In this document: piece after piece, positions 1-8,582 of the stretch | How positions within the stretch are numbered: the first letter of the stretch is position 1 | Layout of the letters: each line of letters begins with the position of its first letter | Assembly (NCBI GenBank): GCA_937896565.1 | Contig: CALBOV010000020.1 | Span: 1 to 37,088 of the forward strand | DNA from: an uncultured Salinisphaerales bacterium | GTDB taxonomy: Bacteria; Pseudomonadota; Gammaproteobacteria; Nevskiales; OUC007 | Length of the DNA stretch: 37,088 bases | Direction of reading: 5' to 3' | Notes under the pieces: model-generated | What the model saw: only the letters and a program-made list of their open reading frames with translations | What the model was told of the DNA's origin: nothing | Database searches by the model: none | Made by a program: the position numbers and the translations under genes

Positions 1-2
1 CG

Positions 3-1121
3 CTGGTCTGGCCCGGCGTGGTGGTCGGGGAGGATTCCCTGGCGCGCGCCGTGTCCAAGCTCCGGCGCGCACTGGGTGACCGGACCCAGGCGCCGGCCTA
101 TGTCGAGACGATCCCCAAGCGTGGCTATCGGTTGATTGCCGAGGTTCGGCCGGATCGGAGCGACCCCGAGGTGCAGCCCGGACCGGGCTCAGGGTCGCGC
201 CCGCGGCCATGGAGACTGGCGGGTGCCCTGGTGCTGCTGAGTCTGATCGCGGCGCTCGTGTTCCATCGGATGAATGACGGGTCGCCGTCAGCCGCGGCGA
301 CATCGCCCGCATCCGACGCAGCCCAATCGGCCGGCGCCGAGGGACTGGCCGATCGCGCGCACGATCTGTACATGCGGTTCACCCGAGCCGACAACGAATC
401 CGCGATCGTGCTGTACGAGCGGGCAATCGCGATCGATCCGGCCTATGCGCCGGCGCAGGCGGGCCTCGCCAACGCGCTGGTGCAGCGGGTGGTGCGCTGG
501 CAGTCGGCGCCAGGTGACGATTCGTCGGCGAATTCGCTGGGCGATGCGTTGGCGCAGGGCATCACTCAGGGGCCCGACATGGCCTCCGTCCTCGCCCGCT
601 CGGAAGCGCTTGCCGCCCGCGCCGTTCGACTGGCGCCACGCGATGCGGACGCGCACAAGGCGCTTGGCTTCGCCTATTCGGCCCAGGGCAAGCTGGACGA
701 AGCTCGCGAGAGCTACCAGCGCGCCATCCAACTTGATGCCACGGCCTGGGAGGCCATGATCAACCTGGGCGAACTCGCATCCATTGGCGGTGACACCGCC
801 GAAGCGCTTCGCTGGTACGAACAGGCCTTCGCCACCATGAATCGTCAGTACGCGGAAGAGCCGCAGCGCATCGGCCCGTGGCGGGCGCCCCTGGGCATTC
901 TCATCGGGGACGCTCATCTGGCGTCGGGTGACGCGGTGACCGCCGAGGGCTGGTATCGCCGCGTGCTCGATCAGACGCCTCTTGAACCCGTAGCCACCGT
1001 GCGTCTCGCCAAGCTGCTGCGCGCTCGGGGTGATGCCGACCAGGCCGCGAGGCTTTGTCGCGAGTTGTCGCAGCGTGTCGGGTCCCGGGAGGGATGCCCC
1101 AGTGGTCCGCCGGAGCCGTAG
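3..1121 (+). CDS. CadC-like transmembrane transcriptional regulator with TPR repeats (5' partial)
   Basis: The frame is open to the left edge, so the N-terminus is missing. The first ~45 visible residues are the C-terminal half of an OmpR/CadC-type winged helix: a recognition-helix segment (DSLARAVSKLRRALGD) followed by the wing motif ETIPKRGYRLIAEV. A charged/proline linker leads to one hydrophobic segment at about residues 65-83 (LAGALVLLSLIAALVF), then a periplasmic region rich in TPR-like helices (for example DADAHKALGFAYSAQGKLDEARESYQRAI). This is the ToxR/CadC layout: DNA binding in the cytoplasm, one membrane span, sensory TPR domain outside. Target genes cannot be told from this window. 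Any start codon given inside the window would be artificial. Confidence 0.85.
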   Translation: MVWPGVVVGEDSLARAVSKLRRALGDRTQAPAYVETIPKRGYRLIAEVRPDRSDPEVQPGPGSGSRPRPWRLAGALVLLSLIAALVFHRMNDGSPSAAATSPASDAAQSAGAEGLADRAHDLYMRFTRADNESAIVLYERAIAIDPAYAPAQAGLANALVQRVVRWQSAPGDDSSANSLGDALAQGITQGPDMASVLARSEALAARAVRLAPRDADAHKALGFAYSAQGKLDEARESYQRAIQLDATAWEAMINLGELASIGGDTAEALRWYEQAFATMNRQYAEEPQRIGPWRAPLGILIGDAHLASGDAVTAEGWYRRVLDQTPLEPVATVRLAKLLRARGDADQAARLCRELSQRVGSREGCPSGPPEP

Positions 1122-1198
1122 CGGCTGCCCGGGCGTCGGCACGTGGATGTCCGTCACCGCAGACCTGACGACGCGCATCGCCTAGAATGGCAACCCAC

Positions 1199-1275
1199 GC
1201 GCCTGTAGCTCAGCTGGATAGAGCATCGGCCTTCTAAGCCGGCGGTCGCAGGTTCGAATCCTGCCGGGCGCGCCA
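1199..1275 (+). tRNA. tRNA-Arg (anticodon TCT)
   Basis: A full cloverleaf can be folded by hand. The acceptor stem is GCGCCTG with CGGGCGC (1265-1271, one G-T pair), discriminator G and encoded CCA at 1273-1275. The D-arm is GCTCAGCTGGATAGAGC. The anticodon stem is TCGGC/GCCGG around loop CTTCTAA, giving anticodon TCT (reads AGA). The T-arm is GCAGG-TTCGAAT-CCTGC. The gene is 77 nt and stands alone just before the copper locus. Confidence 0.97.
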
Positions 1276-1349
1276 TTCCCAATCGGCTCCGGGCAGACGT
1301 GATCCGCGTCTCATCCGGTCTCGGCCGTCCTGCGACGGACACTGCCGTC

Positions 1350-1381
1350 TTGACTCTCGACCACGGTCCAGGGTTTATGAT
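1350..1381 (+). promoter_or_regulatory. MerR-type promoter/operator of the cus operon
   Basis: A -35 box TTGACT (1350-1355) and a -10 box TATGAT (1376-1381) are separated by 20 bp, longer than the usual 17. The spacer holds an imperfect dyad, CTCTCGACC-AC-GGTCCAGGG, with core GACC-AC-GGTC. MerR-family activators work on such over-long spacers by untwisting the DNA. The left half (TTGACTCT, then C, then GACCA) matches the promoter before copA at all but one base, which points to the regulator at 8583-8993 acting on both. The start site would fall about 15-20 nt before the ATG at 1406. Confidence 0.8.
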
Positions 1382-1405
1382 GAAGCTGGATAGTCCTGAC
1401 CGCCG

Positions 1406-1756
1406 ATGAAAACAGCCACCTACATTCTCCTGACGATCGTGATGATCTGGATGCCGGTCGGCACGGCGACGGCGTTCGTCTGCGGGTCGCCCGCGCCGAT
1501 GATGCATGACGAGGCCGGCAGCGAGATGGCCGGTGAGCCGGAGCGCTGTCACGGTAAGGTTCACATGGACGATTCCGACATGTCGGCCGGCGAGTGCGCC
1601 AGCCTCTGCGCCGCGCTGGCGCATGTGTCGCTGCCGGCGGATGCCTTGATCCTGCCGGGTGTTCAGGCGACGGAGGCATTGATCGAATCGTATCCGGCGC
1701 GCTTGCTGCCGGCTCACAGCCACCCACCGATACGACCACCACAAGATCATTCCTGA
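1406..1756 (+). CDS. Small exported His/Met/Cys-rich protein, CopL-like, first gene of the copper operon
   Basis: 116 residues. The N-terminus is a signal peptide (MKTATYILLTIVMIWMPVGT, then ATA). The mature part has clustered potential soft-metal ligands: PMMHD, EMAG, CHGKVHMDDSDM, then CASLC, and a His/Pro-rich tail. It resembles small secreted proteins annotated as CopL or DUF2946-like in proteobacterial copper loci, but it is too short and divergent to assign firmly. It lies about 25 bp after the -10 box of a MerR-type promoter, with no strong Shine-Dalgarno, and heads the cus gene run. Periplasmic copper binding or a role in copper-responsive expression is inferred from composition and position. 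Confidence 0.65.
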   Translation: MKTATYILLTIVMIWMPVGTATAFVCGSPAPMMHDEAGSEMAGEPERCHGKVHMDDSDMSAGECASLCAALAHVSLPADALILPGVQATEALIESYPARLLPAHSHPPIRPPQDHS

Positions 1757-1813
1757 ACCCGATTCGTCCGGCGCCTGAACCGCGCCGCCGATTTGCCTCT
1801 TCAGGAAGATCCC

Positions 1814-2026
1814 ATGAGAACGTTCTACACCGGCGCAGCGGCCGGCCTTCGGGCTGTTCGCGCGCCGAGTCAGGCGGTCGCCCGTGACAGGGTGCTTTCC
1901 GTCTTGCCCCTCGCATGCGGTCAGCGTGTGGCCGGCGGATTCGCCGATTCCGTTGACACTCGTTTGCTCGTCGCTGTCGGCGGGCGCGGGGTTCCATGCC
2001 CCAAGCCAGCGGAGGCGGTGTCGTGA
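1814..2026 (+). CDS. Questionable small ORF before cusC
   Basis: 70 codons from an ATG with a good ribosome site (AGGAAG about 5 nt upstream). Its TGA overlaps the GTG start of cusC in a GTGA arrangement, as at the other junctions of this operon. The product (MRTFYTGAAAGLRAVRAPSQ...) is Ala/Arg/Val-rich and matches no family I recognise. It has no convincing signal peptide and few potential metal ligands. It may be a real coupled leader gene, a decayed remnant of a small metal-resistance protein, or chance. The ribosome site and overlap are the only support. Confidence 0.3.
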   Translation: MRTFYTGAAAGLRAVRAPSQAVARDRVLSVLPLACGQRVAGGFADSVDTRLLVAVGGRGVPCPKPAEAVS

Positions 2027-3288
2027 CCCGGCTGATCGTCGGGCTTGCGCTGGCGACGCTGGTCAACCTCTGTAGCGCCGCGGGCGGTGCCGGACAACGC
2101 ATGCTCAGTGGCGAGGAGCTGGTTCGCGAGGTGCTTGCGCGCCATCCCGGTCCACAGGCGCTGGCCCAGGCCCTTGCTGCTGCCGAGGCCCGGGTCGGTC
2201 CGGCCGGCGCGCTGCCTGATCCGGTGCTCGGCTGGGCGGTTGCGCCGGAGACGATCGGTGACGAGGACCTCGGAACCCGGCAGATCTGGCAGATCAGCCA
2301 GGCCATCCCGTGGCCCGGCAAGCTGGACCTGAAACGCGAGGCGGCCCAGGCTGCCAGTCAGGCACAGGCCATGGATCTCGAGAGTCTGCGGCTCCAGGTC
2401 GTCGAACAGGCGAGGCGCCAGTTCGGTCAGTGGTATCTGGTCCACCAGGCGCTGGCGATCAATGCCGATGATCAGGCGTTGCTGCGCGAGCTGGGTGAGG
2501 TCGCGACACAGCTCTACGCCAGTGGCCGCGGCACTCAGCAGGCGGTGCTTCAGGCCGGTTTGCGTGAGGTCAGCCTGCGCCGCGAGGCACTGGAGCTGGT
2601 GAAACGTCAGCGGACGATCGCGGCGACAATCAACGCGCTGCGTGACCAGCCCGTGGAGACGCCGCTGGGCGCGCCGGCATCTTGGCCGGAGCCACCCGGC
2701 CTGCCGCCGCTCGCGGTGCTGATCGAAACCGCGCAGGCGCGCCAGCCCGCGCTCCAGGCGCTGGACGCCCGCGAGCGGATGTACGCGCACCGCGCCGAGC
2801 TCGCGCAGCGTGATCGCATGCCCGACCTGCGCCTGAACCTGAGCCATCTCGGCACGCTCGATCCACCGGAAAAGCGTCTGCAGGCGGGTGTCAGCCTGAA
2901 CCTGCCGCTGAACTTCGACCGGCGACGTCAGGAGGTAGAGGCCGCGCGCGCCGATGTCCAGCGCGCGCATTGGGCACAACGGGACCTCTCCGGGCAGGTC
3001 GCCGCGGCCGTCGCCGGTGCGCATGCGCAGGTCCAGCAGTCGCGTCAGACCCTGGCGCTGTACCGCAACGAACTGCTGCCGCTGGCCAGGCAGAATCTCG
3101 CGGCCGCTCAGGCCGACTGGCAAACCGGTGCCGGTGACTTTCAGGCCGTCGTCGACGCGCAACAGCAACTGCTGGAAACGCGCCTCGGGGTCGAGCGCGC
3201 CCGGGTGGAGGAATGGACCGCCCGCGCCGCGCTGGCGACTCAGGTGGCCGACCCGACTCTGCATCTTTTTCAGGAGACTCGACCATGA
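2023..3288 (+). CDS. cusC: TolC-family outer-membrane channel of a Cus-type copper/silver efflux system
   Basis: 421 residues. The chosen start is GTG at 2023: GGAGG lies 7 nt before it and it opens a signal peptide (VTRLIVGLALATLVNLCSA). An ATG 27 bases upstream lacks a ribosome site. The mature protein shows the long amphipathic helices and two-fold repeat of outer-membrane efflux proteins: GEELVREVLARHPGPQALAQ, then ALPDPVLGWAVAPETI, the IPWPGKLDLKREAA segment typical of heavy-metal CusC/CzcC members, and in the second half LNLSHLGTLDPPEKRLQAGV and GDFQAVVDAQQQLLETR. It forms the outer-membrane exit duct for CusBA. It overlaps cusB by ATGA. Metal specificity comes from context. Confidence 0.9.
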   Translation: MTRLIVGLALATLVNLCSAAGGAGQRMLSGEELVREVLARHPGPQALAQALAAAEARVGPAGALPDPVLGWAVAPETIGDEDLGTRQIWQISQAIPWPGKLDLKREAAQAASQAQAMDLESLRLQVVEQARRQFGQWYLVHQALAINADDQALLRELGEVATQLYASGRGTQQAVLQAGLREVSLRREALELVKRQRTIAATINALRDQPVETPLGAPASWPEPPGLPPLAVLIETAQARQPALQALDARERMYAHRAELAQRDRMPDLRLNLSHLGTLDPPEKRLQAGVSLNLPLNFDRRRQEVEAARADVQRAHWAQRDLSGQVAAAVAGAHAQVQQSRQTLALYRNELLPLARQNLAAAQADWQTGAGDFQAVVDAQQQLLETRLGVERARVEEWTARAALATQVADPTLHLFQETRP

Positions 3289-5051
3289 GCCTGCGCACAT
3301 TGATTTCGGGCGCGCTGCTGCTGGCCGTCGGCGGACTGGCCGGCTGGTTGCTGGCGGGCAACGGCGCTCACGACATGGCCGGCATGGAGTCCGGAGGCGG
3401 TGACGGCCCCTGCGCCGATGGCGCCGCGCCACGGCACTGGGCGGCACCGATGGATCCCAGCTACCAGCGCGACGAACCCGGCAAGTCGCCCATGGGCATG
3501 GACCTGGTGCCGGTGTGCGCCGAAGGCGGGGGGGCGGGCGGCGCCGATGTCACCATCACCCCGGCCGTCGTGCAGAACCTCGGGGTAAGGACCGCGACGG
3601 TGGAACGCCGCGCGCTGTCCCGCGAGATTCCGGCGGTGGGGACGGTTGCCTACGACGAGAACAGCTTCCAGATGATTCATGCGCGGGCCGAAGGCTGGCT
3701 CGAGCAGCTGTCGGTGGCCACCGAGGGTGGCGCGGTCAGGGCCGGCGAACTCCTGTATGCCCTGTTCTCGCCCAAGCTGACCGCCGCCGAGCAGGAGTAC
3801 CTGACCGCGCGCGCATCGGGTCGCTCGGCGCTGGTGCGGGCGGCCGCGGAACGGCTCGCGGCACTGGGCTACAGCGATGCGCAGATTCGCGCCCTGCGAC
3901 AGCGAGGTGAACCGGCCCGGCAGCTGCGACAGACCGCGGAGTCCGATGGCGTGGTCGCCATGCTGGGTGTGCGTGACGGTCAGTTCATCTCGCCGGGCAC
4001 GCACATGATGACGCTGGCCAGCCTGGAGACCGTCTGGGTGCTGGTCGACCTCATGGAGCGTGACGCGGGCCTGGTGCGAGAGGGATTGTCGGCGACGGCA
4101 ACCGTCGATGCCTATCCGGGCCGGCGGTGGCAGGGTCGGGTCGATTACGTCTATCCCAGTCTCGATCCGGTGACCCGCACCGTTACGGCGAGGCTGGTCT
4201 TCGACAACGCGGATGGAGCCCTGCGGCCGAACATGTTCGCTCGCGCGACGATCCGGGCCGAACCGCTGGACAACGCGTTGACCGTGCCGTCCGCGGCGGT
4301 GATTCGTGGCGGCGCAGGAGACCGCGTGGTGAGGCGCGTGGGCGACGGCGCCTTTGACGTGGTGCCGGTGACGATCGGCCTGCGTGCCGGAAACGACCTG
4401 CAGGTGCTGGAGGGCGTGGCTGCCGGCGATCAGGTCGTGGTGTCCGGGCAGTTCCTGATCGACTCGGAGGCGAATCTCGACGCCGAGACCCTGCGGCTGC
4501 AAGCGGTGCATCCCGGCGGCATGGCCATGGGCGTGGTCCGGTCGCTGGACGAGGCCGCCGGCACCATCATGCTGGAGCATGGCCCGATCACGCCGCTGGG
4601 TGAGGGCGGACTGGCGATGCCGGGCATGACCATGTCCTTCGAGCTTGCCGCGGACGTGGCGGACGTACGGGTCGGTGACCGGGTCGAGGTCACGGTCACG
4701 CAACCCGCGGCGGGTCGCTATCAGGTCACCGGGATTCAGCCGTCCGACACCATGGACGGCATGGATGCGGGAGGCGGGCCGCGTCACGGCGATCACGCGA
4801 TGCGTGAGGCCGCCATGCCGATGGAGTCCGGCGAGGGCATGACCAGCGGCCGCGTGATCGCGGTCGATCGGGAACACCGCCGGATCACGCTGGAACACGA
4901 ACCGATTGAATCCATGGGCATGCCGGCGATGACCATGCCCTTTCCCGTGAGCCCGGAGATCGACCTCGGCGCCGTCGAAGCCGGCGACGAACTGCTTTTC
5001 GGTCTGGACGACCAGACCATGACCATCAATCAAATGGAGGCGGGACAATGA
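3285..5051 (+). CDS. cusB: CusB-type RND periplasmic adaptor with two C-terminal CusF domains
   Basis: 588 residues. The start is ATG at 3285 (AGGAG upstream, ATGA overlap with cusC). Order: membrane anchor/signal (LISGALLLAVGGLAGWLLAG), Met/His-rich linker, a heavy-metal-binding domain at about 45-70 (PMDPSYQRDEPGKSPMGMDLV), adaptor hairpin and barrels (about 85-400), then two CusF-like copper-binding domains at about 412-485 and 520-585. The second has H538, M546, M549 and M551, spaced exactly like the H36/W44/M47/M49 ligand set of E. coli CusF but with Met in the Trp place. The first has M445, M448, M450 and a 5-residue insert after its His. CusB links inner-membrane CusA to CusC. Fusing two chaperone domains to it would put the metal donor in the pump. 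E. coli CusB lacks them. Confidence 0.92.
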   Translation: MSLRTLISGALLLAVGGLAGWLLAGNGAHDMAGMESGGGDGPCADGAAPRHWAAPMDPSYQRDEPGKSPMGMDLVPVCAEGGGAGGADVTITPAVVQNLGVRTATVERRALSREIPAVGTVAYDENSFQMIHARAEGWLEQLSVATEGGAVRAGELLYALFSPKLTAAEQEYLTARASGRSALVRAAAERLAALGYSDAQIRALRQRGEPARQLRQTAESDGVVAMLGVRDGQFISPGTHMMTLASLETVWVLVDLMERDAGLVREGLSATATVDAYPGRRWQGRVDYVYPSLDPVTRTVTARLVFDNADGALRPNMFARATIRAEPLDNALTVPSAAVIRGGAGDRVVRRVGDGAFDVVPVTIGLRAGNDLQVLEGVAAGDQVVVSGQFLIDSEANLDAETLRLQAVHPGGMAMGVVRSLDEAAGTIMLEHGPITPLGEGGLAMPGMTMSFELAADVADVRVGDRVEVTVTQPAAGRYQVTGIQPSDTMDGMDAGGGPRHGDHAMREAAMPMESGEGMTSGRVIAVDREHRRITLEHEPIESMGMPAMTMPFPVSPEIDLGAVEAGDELLFGLDDQTMTINQMEAGQ

Positions 5052-5452
5052 AGAATTACAACACGCTGTTTGCACTGGGCTTGACCCTGGCCCTGACGGG
5101 ACTGGCGCCGGCGGCGCTGGCCGCCAAGGACGATGGCGACGGCCATGCGATGAACGGCCACATGGATCACCACGGCGCCGCGCACGACCACGCGATGGAC
5201 CACGGCGAGATGTCGATGTCCGAGACCGCGAAGGACGGGATGACCCGGGCCAAGGTCATGGGCGTGGATCGCGACAGGCGTCGTGTCACCTTGAATCATG
5301 AGCCGATCGAATCGGTGGGCATGCCCGGCATGACCATGCCCTTCCCGGTGGGGCCGGATGTCGACCTGGACGCCGTGGAGCAGGGTGACGACGTTCGCTT
5401 CACGCTCAAGCACGGCACGATGATGGTGGACAGGCTGGAGCCGGAGCGTTGA
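5048..5452 (+). CDS. cusF: CusF-type periplasmic copper/silver chaperone
   Basis: 134 residues. It starts at ATG 5048 with GGAGG upstream and an ATGA overlap with cusB. A signal peptide (LFALGLTLALTGLAPAALAA) is followed by a long His/Met/Asp-rich stretch (about residues 30-60: HAMNGHMDHHGAAHDHAMDH) and then the OB-fold CusF domain. Its ligands are H84, M92, M95 and M97, in the motif GMPGMTMPF. Family members with this fold hand Cu(I)/Ag(I) to CusB. The Trp that caps the metal in E. coli CusF is Met92 here. The domain closely resembles the second CusF domain fused to cusB (shared HEPIES.GMP.MTMPFPV), so tandem duplication is likely. Confidence 0.92.
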   Translation: MKNYNTLFALGLTLALTGLAPAALAAKDDGDGHAMNGHMDHHGAAHDHAMDHGEMSMSETAKDGMTRAKVMGVDRDRRRVTLNHEPIESVGMPGMTMPFPVGPDVDLDAVEQGDDVRFTLKHGTMMVDRLEPER

Positions 5453-8400
5453 TCGCCCGCATCATCAACTGGTCGGTCAACAACCGGCCACTGGTCCTGA
5501 TCGCGACGCTGTTTCTGGTGGTCGCCGGCCTGATGGCGGTGAAGAACACCGCGGTAGACGCGATCCCGGACCTGTCGGACGTGCAGGTCATCATCCGCAC
5601 GCCGTTCGCCGGGCAGGCTCCGAGAGTGGTTGAGGAGCAGGTGACCTATCCATTGTCCACCGCGATGCTCGCGGTACCGGGTGCGGCGACCGTGCGTGGC
5701 TACTCGTTCTTCGGTGATTCCTACGTCTATATCCTGTTCGAGGACGGCACCGATCCGTACTGGGCTCGCTCGCGGGTGCTGGAGTACCTGTCGCAGGTGG
5801 CGCCCAACCTGCCGGCTGACGCGAGGCCGGCCCTGGGGCCGGACGCCACCGGAGTCGGCTGGGTCTACGAGTACGCACTGGTCGATCGCAGCGGGCGGCA
5901 CGATCTGTCCGAGCTGACCTCGCTGCAGAACTGGTTCCTGAAATACGAGTTGCAGACCGTTGACGGCGTGTCCGAGGTGGCCACCGTGGGCGGCATGGTG
6001 CGCCAGTATCAGGTGGTCGTGGATCCGGACAAGCTGCGGTCACTGAACATGCCCCTGATGCGGGTGCACCAGGCCATTCAGGCCGCCAACCAGGAGTCGG
6101 GTGGCGCCGTGGTGGAGATGGCCGAGGCCGAGTACATGGTGCGGGCCACCGGGTATCTGAGCGGGGTCGACGATCTGGAGGCGATTCCGCTGCGCACCAC
6201 CTCGGACGGCGTGGTCGTGCGTCTGGCCGATGTGGCCGACGTGCGTCTGGGCCCGCAGTTGCGGCGTGGCATCGCCGAACTGAACGGGGAGGGCGAGGTC
6301 GTCGGCGGCGTGATCGTGATGCGCTTTGGCGAGAATGCGCAGGCCACCATCGAGCGCGTCAAGGCCAAGCTCGCCCAGCTGCGCTCCAGCCTGCCCGACG
6401 GCGTGGAGGTGGTGACGGTCTACGACCGTTCCGATCTCATCGGCCGGGCGGTGAGCAATCTCTACCGCACGCTGATCGAGGAGTTCCTCATCGTCGCGCT
6501 GGTCTGCGCGCTATTCCTGTTTCACCTGCGCTCCGCTTTGGTCGCGATCGTCAGCCTGCCGGTCGGGATTCTCGGCGCGTTCCTGATCATGCGGTTCCAG
6601 GGCCTGAACGCGAACATCATGTCGTTGGGCGGCATTGCGATCGCGATCGGGGCGATGGTCGATGCCGCCATCGTGATGATCGAGAACCTCCACAAGCACA
6701 TGGAGCGCGAGGACGATGCCCGCGACACCTGGCAGCGCGTGGTCGATGCTTCCAGCGAGGTGGGGCCGGCGCTGTTCTTTTCGCTGCTGATCATCACGCT
6801 CAGTTTCCTGCCGGTGTTCACGCTGGAGGCGCAGGAGGGGCGGATGTTCGCGCCACTGGCTTTCACCAAGACCTACGCGATGGCGGTGTCCGCCGGGCTT
6901 GCGATCACGCTGGTGCCGGTGCTGATGGGCTATTTCGTCAGGGGACGGATACGGCCGGAGCGTGAGAACCCGATCAATCGCCTGTTGATGGCGGCCTACC
7001 GGCCGGTGATTCATGCCGTGCTGCGTGCGCCCTGGCTGGTGCTCGGGGCCGGTGTCGTCGTACTGGCCGCGACCTGGTATCCGGCCAGCCGACTGGGTTC
7101 GGAGTTCATGCCGCCGCTGGACGAGGGCGACTGGATGTACATGCCGACCACCCGTCCGGGCATCTCGGTCGGCAAGGCGCGGCAGGTGCTGCAGCAAACC
7201 GACAAGCTCATCAAGTCGGTGCCGGAAGTGGAGTCCGTGTTCGGCAAGATCGGTCGCGCGGATACCGCCACCGATCCGGCGCCACTGACCATGATCGAGA
7301 CCACGATCACCTTCAAGCCGCAAAGTGAATGGCGCGAAGGTATGACGCTGGATGACATCCGCGAGGAGATTCGGCAGCGCGTCAGGCTTCCCGGGGTCAC
7401 CAACGCCTGGGTGATGCCGATCAAGACCCGAATCGACATGCTGGCCACCGGTATCAAGACTCCGGTGGGCGTCAAGATCAGCGGGGCCGATCTGACCCGG
7501 ATCCAGGCGATCGGACGCCAACTGGAGGACATTCTCCCGCAGGTGCGTGGCACGGCCAGCGTTTATGCGGAGCGCGTGGCCGGAGGCCGCTACATCACCG
7601 TGGACATCGATCGCGAACGCGCCGGACGCCTGGGCCTGAACATCGCCGACGTGCAGGCGGTGGTGCGCGCCGCCATCGGGGGCATGAACGTGACCCAGAC
7701 CGTCGAAGGCCTGGAGCGTTACCCGGTCAATCTGCGGTATCCACAGGCGGTCCGGGACTCCGTGGAAGCGATTGATGCGCTGCCGATTGTCACGCCCACC
7801 GGTGCCCAGGTGGCCCTGGGTGATGTCGCCGAGGTGCGGGTCGAGGATGGCCCGCCGATGATCAAGAGCGAGAACGCGCGGCCGGCCGGCTGGGTGTTCG
7901 TCGACATCGCCGATCGCGACATCGGCTCTTATGTCAGCGACGCGAAATCGGTGGTCGAGCAGGCGCTGGATCTGCCGCCTGGCTACACGCTGCACTGGTC
8001 GGGGCAGTACGAATACATGGAACGCGCGAAACAGAAGCTCGCGCTGGTGGTGCCGGCAACCCTGGCGGTGATAGCGTTGCTGCTCTACCTGGCGTTCCGC
8101 AGTCTGGCCCAGGTCGCGATCATTCTCGGCACGGTGCCGCTGGCGCTGATTGGCGGCGTCTGGTTGCTTTATCTGCTGGACTATCAGCTGTCGGTCGCCG
8201 TCGGGGTGGGATTCATCGCGCTGGCGGGCGTGGCCACCGAAATCGGCGTGGTCATGCTGGTCTACCTGAACATGGCCAGAGACCGGCTGATTGCCGCGGC
8301 CACCGAACCGGGCGGCGCACCGTCGCCGGGGGAATGGCGGCAGGCGGTGGCGGACGGCGCCGGATTGCGACTACGGCCCGTGGTGATGACCACGGCGACG

Positions 8401-8580
8401 CTGATCTTCGGTTTGCTGCCCGTGATGATGAATCAGGGCACCGGCTCGGAAGTGATGCACCGCATCGCGGCGCCACTGTTCGGCGGCGCGATCAGCGCAC
8501 TGCTGCTGAGCCTGGTGGTGATTCCGGCCGTTTATCTGATCGCGTACCGGCGCGGTGTCTGCGGTGCGGCTCGGGGGTGA
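5449..8580 (+). CDS. cusA: CusA-type heavy-metal RND efflux pump
   Basis: 1043 residues, close to E. coli CusA (1047). The start is TTG at 5449: GGAG lies just before it, TTGA overlaps the cusF stop, and the protein then begins IARIINWSVNNRPLVL as CusA proteins do. No ATG fits. Features include TM1, the periplasmic porter domain, the TM4 proton-relay region GGIAIAIGAMVDAAIVMIEN, the heavy-metal RND signature MPPLDEGDWMYMPTTRPGIS, and NAWVMPIKTRIDMLATGIKT in the second half, then the C-terminal TM bundle. It exports Cu(I)/Ag(I) from periplasm or cytoplasm through CusB and CusC, driven by proton import. The 3' end faces the regulator gene with only 2 bases between the stop codons. Confidence 0.95.
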   Translation: MIARIINWSVNNRPLVLIATLFLVVAGLMAVKNTAVDAIPDLSDVQVIIRTPFAGQAPRVVEEQVTYPLSTAMLAVPGAATVRGYSFFGDSYVYILFEDGTDPYWARSRVLEYLSQVAPNLPADARPALGPDATGVGWVYEYALVDRSGRHDLSELTSLQNWFLKYELQTVDGVSEVATVGGMVRQYQVVVDPDKLRSLNMPLMRVHQAIQAANQESGGAVVEMAEAEYMVRATGYLSGVDDLEAIPLRTTSDGVVVRLADVADVRLGPQLRRGIAELNGEGEVVGGVIVMRFGENAQATIERVKAKLAQLRSSLPDGVEVVTVYDRSDLIGRAVSNLYRTLIEEFLIVALVCALFLFHLRSALVAIVSLPVGILGAFLIMRFQGLNANIMSLGGIAIAIGAMVDAAIVMIENLHKHMEREDDARDTWQRVVDASSEVGPALFFSLLIITLSFLPVFTLEAQEGRMFAPLAFTKTYAMAVSAGLAITLVPVLMGYFVRGRIRPERENPINRLLMAAYRPVIHAVLRAPWLVLGAGVVVLAATWYPASRLGSEFMPPLDEGDWMYMPTTRPGISVGKARQVLQQTDKLIKSVPEVESVFGKIGRADTATDPAPLTMIETTITFKPQSEWREGMTLDDIREEIRQRVRLPGVTNAWVMPIKTRIDMLATGIKTPVGVKISGADLTRIQAIGRQLEDILPQVRGTASVYAERVAGGRYITVDIDRERAGRLGLNIADVQAVVRAAIGGMNVTQTVEGLERYPVNLRYPQAVRDSVEAIDALPIVTPTGAQVALGDVAEVRVEDGPPMIKSENARPAGWVFVDIADRDIGSYVSDAKSVVEQALDLPPGYTLHWSGQYEYMERAKQKLALVVPATLAVIALLLYLAFRSLAQVAIILGTVPLALIGGVWLLYLLDYQLSVAVGVGFIALAGVATEIGVVMLVYLNMARDRLIAAATEPGGAPSPGEWRQAVADGAGLRLRPVVMTTATLIFGLLPVMMNQGTGSEVMHRIAAPLFGGAISALLLSLVVIPAVYLIAYRRGVCGAARG

Positions 8581-8582
8581 TC

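Noticed and set aside
1199-1275. tRNA-Arg as an attachment site of a genomic island
   Set aside because: No second copy of the tRNA 3' end (GGTTCGAATCCTGCC) and no integrase were seen in the window; kept only as a low-interest possibility.
1921-3447. 508-codon minus-strand open frame opposite cusC
   Set aside because: Same reason: antisense shadow of a well-supported gene.
3270-5075. 601-codon minus-strand open frame opposite cusB
   Set aside because: A mirror frame of a GC-rich gene; composition is His/Arg/Gln-rich and there is no ribosome site or domain.
6511-7995. 494-codon minus-strand open frame opposite cusA
   Set aside because: Antisense shadow; cusA has complete RND motifs.
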